From Deltaproteobacteria bacterium (GTDB lineage: Bacteria > Myxococcota > B64-G9): a stretch of DNA of 8,077 bases. The DNA is taken from positions 1 through 8,077 of the forward strand of contig JAUVAM010000130.1 of the NCBI GenBank assembly GCA_030591745.1. The letters run 5' to 3'. A model generated the notes under the pieces. The model saw only the letters and a list, made by a program, of their open reading frames with translations, was not told the origin of the DNA and searched no databases. Below are positions 4,353 through 8,077 of this stretch, piece by piece. The position numbers were made by a program, and so were the translations under genes. Numbering within the stretch: the first letter of the stretch is position 1; each line of letters opens with the position of its first letter.

Positions 4353-6785
4353 ATGAGCCTGCACGCCAGCATGGAACTTAGGCAAGTCTTGGCCGAGGCC
4401 GAGGACATCGCCGCCCAGGTCAGTCAACGCCTGACCTCGGCTCATTTGCTGCTGGCCCTGTTCACCGTGGCCAACCGAGCCGAAATTCTGCTGAAAGAGA
4501 AGCAGATCGACGAAGACAGCATATTGGCCCAGGTGCATACCGTGGGAGAGGAAGCGGAAGGCACGGTCAAGCAGGTTCACAACAAGGCCCGCCAGATTGC
4601 GGCCGGTGCCAGTGCCGAGGCCATCGATTGCCTGCATCTCCTGGTGGCCTTGTGCGGCATGCGTCAAACCGTGGCTTACGATCTGCTGCGCCTCACGGGC
4701 CTGCCCATGACCCAGTTCCGCAACACCGCCTTGTCCTATGTGACCAACCCCCTGCCCCGACGACTGACGATCAAGAAAAAAAGTGGAGCGGTCGCCCCGG
4801 CAGCCGGTGAACACTCCCGCGTCGGCCCGGCCATTCTCCAACCACGGCCGGCCCGAGTTTCCGCGCCACCCGCGGTGATCGACAGGGAAGTTGACGACGA
4901 CAACTCATGGGCCGAAGTGGGCCCGGATCGCCAAATTGAACAGGAGGACGCAAGCCCGGTCAGTGAATGGGATTTGCAGCCAACCCGCTTTCCTTTGCTT
5001 TCCAAGTTGGGCCGAAACCTGACGTCCCTGGCGGCAGAGGGCAAGCTGGACCCCCTGGTGGGCCGCGCCAAGGAGCTGGACGAGGTCATCGACACCCTTT
5101 TGAAGCGTCGAGCCAACAACCCACTCTTGGTGGGGGAGCCGGGCGTCGGCAAGACAGCCATCGTCGAGGGCCTGGCCCTGCGCATCGTAGAAGGAAGCAA
5201 AGACACCCAAGCCTTGGCAAAACGGCGCATCATCGAACTGGACGTGGCCACCCTCCTGGCCGGCACCCAGCTGCGCGGCGCCTTCAGCGAGAAACTGAAA
5301 CAGATCCGTGAAGAAGTCGCCAAGGCCGAGGGCCAAGTGGTGATTTTCTTTGACGAAATACACACTCTGATGGGTGCCGGGTCCACCGGAGACGGCCCCC
5401 AAGACGCGGCCAACGAACTCAAATCATCTTTGGCCCGGGGTGAGTTCCCTTGCATCGGTGCCACCACCTACGATGAATACCGACGCTTTGTAGAGCAAGA
5501 CGCGGCCCTGTCGCGACGATTTCAGCTCATCCAGGTACCCGAACCGGATCCGGATGCCACATTGGCCATCCTGGCGGGCATCACCGCTGAGTACGCCGAG
5601 CACCACACCGTGCGCTATACCCCCGAGGCCCTGCAGGCTGCCGTTCATCTTTCTTCGCGCTACATCACCGACCGATGCCTGCCGGACAAAGCGATCGGCC
5701 TTTTGGACTTGGCCGGCTCCCGAGCCCGTCGCTCGGGCCGCAAGGTGGTGGATCGAGAGGCGGTGGCCCGAGTGGTCAGCTCGGTGGCCCAGGTCCCGGT
5801 TGAGCGACTGCTCATGACCGACGCCGAACGCCTGCTGAACATGGAAAAAATACTGGGCCTGCAGATCATCGGCCATACAAGCGTCATCCGGGCCATGGCC
5901 AATGTCATCCGTCGCAACTACGCCGGCTTCGCCCACAAGCGACCCATCGGATCTTTTTTATTCCTGGGACCAACCGGCGTCGGCAAAACCGAAACCGCCA
6001 GGGCCTTGGCTCATTTTCTCTTCAACTCGCGAGATGCTCTGGTCAAACTGGACATGAGCGAGTACATCGAGTCCCACACGGTGTCCCGCCTCATCGGTTC
6101 CCCGCCCGGCTATGTGGGACATCACGAGGGAGGACAACTCACCGAAGCGGTGCGGCGCAAGCCCTACACCATCGTGCTCTTTGACGAAATCGAAAAAGCC
6201 CATCCAGAGGTCCAGCAACTGCTCTTGCAGATCCTGGATGAAGGCCGGCTCACCGACGGCCGGGGTCGCACTGTGGATTTCACCAACACGATCATCATTT
6301 TGACCTCCAACCAGGGTGCGGCCAGTTTGGGTCGCCCGGGTCCGGCCCGCATCGGATTCGGGGGTGAGGTCGAAACAGATCCAGGTCGAGATGTACTGCA
6401 AGCGGCCCGCCAGGCTTTCCCGCCCGAACTCTGGGGGCGCTTAGACGAGCATTTGTTCTTCAGGCCATTAGGGACCGACGATCTGGTTTCCATCGCCTGG
6501 CTCCTGGTCAAAGAGTCCTCGGCCCGCCTGCGCCAAGAGCGCCGGATGCGCCTGGCCGCAGGTCGAGAGGTCATGGAGTACTTGGTCTCGGAAGGCTGCC
6601 CCGACACAAGCCTCGGTGCCCGCCCCATGCGTTCGGCGGTGCGGCGGCTAATCGAGCAACCCCTCTCCGAAGCCATCCTGGCCAACAAGTTCTCGGAAAA
6701 TCAACGCATCCGAGTCAGCCTGGCCGGCGAAGGCCTGCGCTTCGACGCAGACACAGGCGAAGGCAATAGTTTGCCGCCCCCGTGA
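4353..6785 (+). CDS. clpA: ClpA-type AAA+ unfoldase, ClpP-partner class
   Basis: An 810-residue double-ring ATPase that should unfold proteins and feed them to the ClpP peptidase. Residues 1-135 hold two Clp N-domain repeats, and 138-210 form a long proline- and acid-rich linker. In ring D1, Walker A is GEPGVGKT (261-268), Walker B FFDE (332-335), sensor GATT (369-372) and arginines 388-389. In ring D2, Walker A is GPTGVGKT (539-546), Walker B LFDE (609-612), sensor N653, pore loop GYVG (586-589), arginine finger R696 and sensor-2 GAR (755-757). No ClpB-type coiled-coil middle domain is present, so it is not a disaggregase. IGF at 667-669 sits where ClpA and ClpX family members dock ClpP. Oddities: the D1 pore loop reads GTQLRG instead of GTKYRG, and the usual NRLD is GRLD. 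The start is ATG with GAGGAG five bases upstream. E. coli ClpA is shorter (758 residues), mostly because of the linker. No clpP or clpS is in view. Confidence 0.92.
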   Translation: MSLHASMELRQVLAEAEDIAAQVSQRLTSAHLLLALFTVANRAEILLKEKQIDEDSILAQVHTVGEEAEGTVKQVHNKARQIAAGASAEAIDCLHLLVALCGMRQTVAYDLLRLTGLPMTQFRNTALSYVTNPLPRRLTIKKKSGAVAPAAGEHSRVGPAILQPRPARVSAPPAVIDREVDDDNSWAEVGPDRQIEQEDASPVSEWDLQPTRFPLLSKLGRNLTSLAAEGKLDPLVGRAKELDEVIDTLLKRRANNPLLVGEPGVGKTAIVEGLALRIVEGSKDTQALAKRRIIELDVATLLAGTQLRGAFSEKLKQIREEVAKAEGQVVIFFDEIHTLMGAGSTGDGPQDAANELKSSLARGEFPCIGATTYDEYRRFVEQDAALSRRFQLIQVPEPDPDATLAILAGITAEYAEHHTVRYTPEALQAAVHLSSRYITDRCLPDKAIGLLDLAGSRARRSGRKVVDREAVARVVSSVAQVPVERLLMTDAERLLNMEKILGLQIIGHTSVIRAMANVIRRNYAGFAHKRPIGSFLFLGPTGVGKTETARALAHFLFNSRDALVKLDMSEYIESHTVSRLIGSPPGYVGHHEGGQLTEAVRRKPYTIVLFDEIEKAHPEVQQLLLQILDEGRLTDGRGRTVDFTNTIIILTSNQGAASLGRPGPARIGFGGEVETDPGRDVLQAARQAFPPELWGRLDEHLFFRPLGTDDLVSIAWLLVKESSARLRQERRMRLAAGREVMEYLVSEGCPDTSLGARPMRSAVRRLIEQPLSEAILANKFSENQRIRVSLAGEGLRFDADTGEGNSLPPP

Positions 6786-6791
6786 TGTGGC

Positions 6792-7577
6792 CTATCGACG
6801 TGATTTCAACAGAGGGCGCATCTTCTTCTTTTTATTCTTGGAATCCATGCGCTCCGCCCGCTTAAAGACCCGCACAGCCTTTTTCTCCCAGCCCACTCTT
6901 CGGTAAAAGTAACCCAGGCCGGTCAGGTGGTAGGAGTTCTTCGGAAAAAGCCCACTGATGGTCTTCAAATGTTTCTCAGCCGATTCCAGTTGGCCGCTCT
7001 GCTCGAAAAGCATGGCCAGGTTGCGATGTGCACCCATGTGGCTGGGACGCTGGCTCAGCACATACTCAAACTGCTTGACGCCCTCGTCCTGCCTGCCCTG
7101 CTCCACATAGAGCGTGGCCAGACGGTAACGCGCGTCAACCATGCTGGGGCGCAACTTCAAGGCCTGGACCAGATGATGGGTGGCCTGCTTTCGCTTCCCC
7201 TCCTCCTGCAGAAAAACCCCATAAAGGTAATGCGCACGAGGCATCTCGGCCCCAAGTTTCACCGCCTTGGCAAGAGATTGAGCAATGACGGCCCGATCGT
7301 TGTCGGTCATCAGGTGGACCAACGCGATCTCCAAATGGGGCAAAGCCCAGTGAGGGGACATGCCCCGCGCTCGCTCGAAACGACTCAAGGCCGCCGGGTA
7401 TTCTCCGGCCTGGGCCAATTTGACCCCGGCCTTGAACCAACCCAGGGCACCCGTGGGCTCGGTTTGCGCACGCCCTCGCTTTTCCCCGATGACCTCCACT
7501 GGATCCCTGGCCCAAGCCTGTGACCAAGCGCCAACACTCAACATGCAAAACAAGAGGATCTTCGCCAAATTTACCAT
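6792..7577 (-). CDS. Exported TPR-repeat protein
   Basis: A 261-residue protein with a signal peptide (hydrophobic 3-20, likely cleavage after AWA at 21-23), so it is periplasmic or outer-membrane associated. About six tandem 34-residue tetratricopeptide repeats follow, roughly at 44-77, 78-111, 113-146, 147-180, 181-214 and 215-248. Each has recognisable TPR spacing, for example YRLATLYVEQGRQDEGVKQF and the proline at the end of helix B. The tail is strongly basic (KNKKKKMRPLLKSRR). TPR proteins are protein-interaction scaffolds, and no catalytic residues are visible. The ATG is preceded by AGGAG four bases away. The gene converges with the Clp gene with only six bases between the stop codons, and its upstream region is shared with the divergent lipoprotein gene. 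The specific partner is unknown. Confidence 0.88.
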   Translation of the reverse strand: MVNLAKILLFCMLSVGAWSQAWARDPVEVIGEKRGRAQTEPTGALGWFKAGVKLAQAGEYPAALSRFERARGMSPHWALPHLEIALVHLMTDNDRAVIAQSLAKAVKLGAEMPRAHYLYGVFLQEEGKRKQATHHLVQALKLRPSMVDARYRLATLYVEQGRQDEGVKQFEYVLSQRPSHMGAHRNLAMLFEQSGQLESAEKHLKTISGLFPKNSYHLTGLGYFYRRVGWEKKAVRVFKRAERMDSKNKKKKMRPLLKSRR

Positions 7578-7624
7578 GGGTCTCCTGGGCTCATTTTGCC
7601 CCCAACTCTCCAGTTTGGTTAGCA

Positions 7625-7656
7625 GAAAAGCCCCTGGCTCACAAGGAAAAACCCCT
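7625..7656. repeat. Operator-like pair of 11-bp direct repeats 21 bp apart
   Basis: GAAAAGCCCCT at 7625-7635 and GAAAAACCCCT at 7646-7656 differ at one base and start 21 bases apart, about two helical turns. They lie in the divergent gap between the TPR and lipoprotein genes, ending nine bases before a consensus TTGACA. That placement would suit an activator or repressor binding as a dimer on one face of the DNA. Confidence 0.5.
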
Positions 7657-7665
7657 AGGTTTCAC

Positions 7666-7694
7666 TTGACATTCCAAGGGGGCAGTGCTACCTC
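7666..7694 (+). promoter_or_regulatory. Probable promoter of the cysteine-rich lipoprotein gene
   Basis: A perfect -35 hexamer TTGACA at 7666-7671 is followed after 17 bases by TACCTC, preceded by TGC (extended -10). The weak -10 hexamer fits an activated or extended -10 promoter. Predicted transcription start is near 7701, giving a leader of roughly 68 bases that contains a hairpin. Confidence 0.45.
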
Positions 7695-7711
7695 AGGGTC
7701 AGCGGCAACCC

Positions 7712-7747
7712 GACTCCTCGCGTGCCCTTTGATGGGTGCGAGAGGTC
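7712..7747 (+). other. Leader hairpin upstream of the lipoprotein start
   Basis: GACTCCTCGC (7712-7721) pairs with GCGAGAGGTC (7738-7747), with one U-G wobble and one C-A mismatch. After a small internal bulge, CCC (7725-7727) pairs with GGG (7734-7736), and the loop is TTTGAT. No U-tract follows, so it is not an intrinsic terminator. It ends 21 bases before the ATG and leaves the GGAG ribosome binding site (7755-7758) free. It could stabilise the message or bind a regulator. Confidence 0.5.
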
Positions 7748-7768
7748 AACCGAGTGGAGTATGACTCT

Positions 7769-8077
7769 ATGCACGTGACAACCAAGGTTATGTTCGTCAG
7801 TCTAAGCCTGAGCATCGCCCTCATGGGATGCAAAAACCCCTGCGAAGACGCCATTGATGAGATCCGGGACGAGGTAACGGCCTTTTTGAGCGACACCGAC
7901 CCCATGCTCGAGGGAGCACAACCCTGCGAGAATGACCCCATCTGTGACATGGCCAGGGCTGCCTTAGACACCCGCTGGCCACACTTTGACTGCACCTCCT
8001 GCGACGCCGCCGAGATTAAACTATGCAACTGCTACGACGACAACGCATGGATGACCTCCTTTGACGATATGTACACC
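7769..8077 (+). CDS. Cysteine-rich lipoprotein (3' end outside window)
   Basis: The first 103 codons of an exported lipoprotein of unrecognised family. The signal sequence MHVTTKVMFVSLSLSIALMGC ends in a lipobox (L18-M-G-C21), so C21 should be lipidated. The next residue is K22, not aspartate, so outer-membrane sorting is plausible by the E. coli rule. The visible mature part is acidic and rich in cysteine (C25, C53, C59, C75, C78, C86, C88), with CTSC and CNC pairs. Such pairs suggest disulfides or metal binding. I chose the ATG at 7769 because it supplies the basic n-region (K6), and GGAG lies about ten bases upstream. The ATG at 7790 would leave an uncharged signal peptide, although AAGG precedes it. 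The C-terminal part lies outside the window, so no function is assigned. Confidence 0.8.
   Translation, partial: MHVTTKVMFVSLSLSIALMGCKNPCEDAIDEIRDEVTAFLSDTDPMLEGAQPCENDPICDMARAALDTRWPHFDCTSCDAAEIKLCNCYDDNAWMTSFDDMYT

Noticed and set aside
7699..8028. 109-codon minus-strand frame opposite the lipoprotein gene.
   Set aside because: The plus strand has a signal sequence with lipobox and a plausible promoter. The minus-strand product has no recognisable features.

Overview
The window looks like chromosomal DNA of a GC-rich, Gram-negative, delta-proteobacteria-like organism. Myxococcota, Bradymonadota or a relative is my low-confidence guess. It rests on the exported TPR protein, a lipobox protein and RING-like zinc domains ending in the HHPECW pattern that I associate with such genomes. 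Nothing here fixes the taxon. No rRNA, tRNA, CRISPR array, insertion sequence or phage gene is visible, and nearly all of the DNA is coding.

Layout. Positions 1-1090 (minus strand) hold a two-gene unit: a small exported protein followed 14 bases later by coaBC, the bifunctional coenzyme A biosynthesis enzyme, which runs off the left edge. Positions 1174-3626 (plus strand) hold the most unusual part: three consecutive genes for membrane-anchored proteins that all end in the same eight-ligand RING-like zinc domain. The outer two are paralogs with a middle domain I do not recognise. The central one carries an intact-looking CheY-type receiver domain. Positions 3610-4239 (minus) encode uridine kinase, whose 3' end overlaps the last RING gene by 17 bases. 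Positions 4353-6785 (plus) encode a ClpA-type AAA+ unfoldase with an altered first pore loop and a long linker. Positions 6792-7577 (minus) encode an exported TPR protein. From 7769 to the right edge (plus) lies the start of a cysteine-rich lipoprotein gene.

How the genes relate. coaBC and udk are housekeeping genes. The RING trio reads as an accessory signalling module: one member can plausibly be phosphorylated by a histidine kinase not present in this window, and all three could present the same zinc domain on the cytoplasmic face of the inner membrane. No ubiquitin-like protein, E1, E2 or JAB peptidase gene is adjacent, so E3-ligase activity is not supported. A scaffolding or protein-interaction role is equally possible. 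The neighbouring Clp unfoldase keeps a ClpP-docking tripeptide, but a functional link to the RING proteins is only positional.

Non-coding signals of note: near-identical promoter-like elements directly before both outer RING genes that would give leaderless transcripts; a strong consensus promoter before udk that would leave only a few leader bases; a perfect 20-bp palindrome inside the receiver gene; a 59-bp perfect repeat shared by two RING genes; and, before the lipoprotein gene, a direct repeat with 21-bp spacing followed by a leader hairpin.
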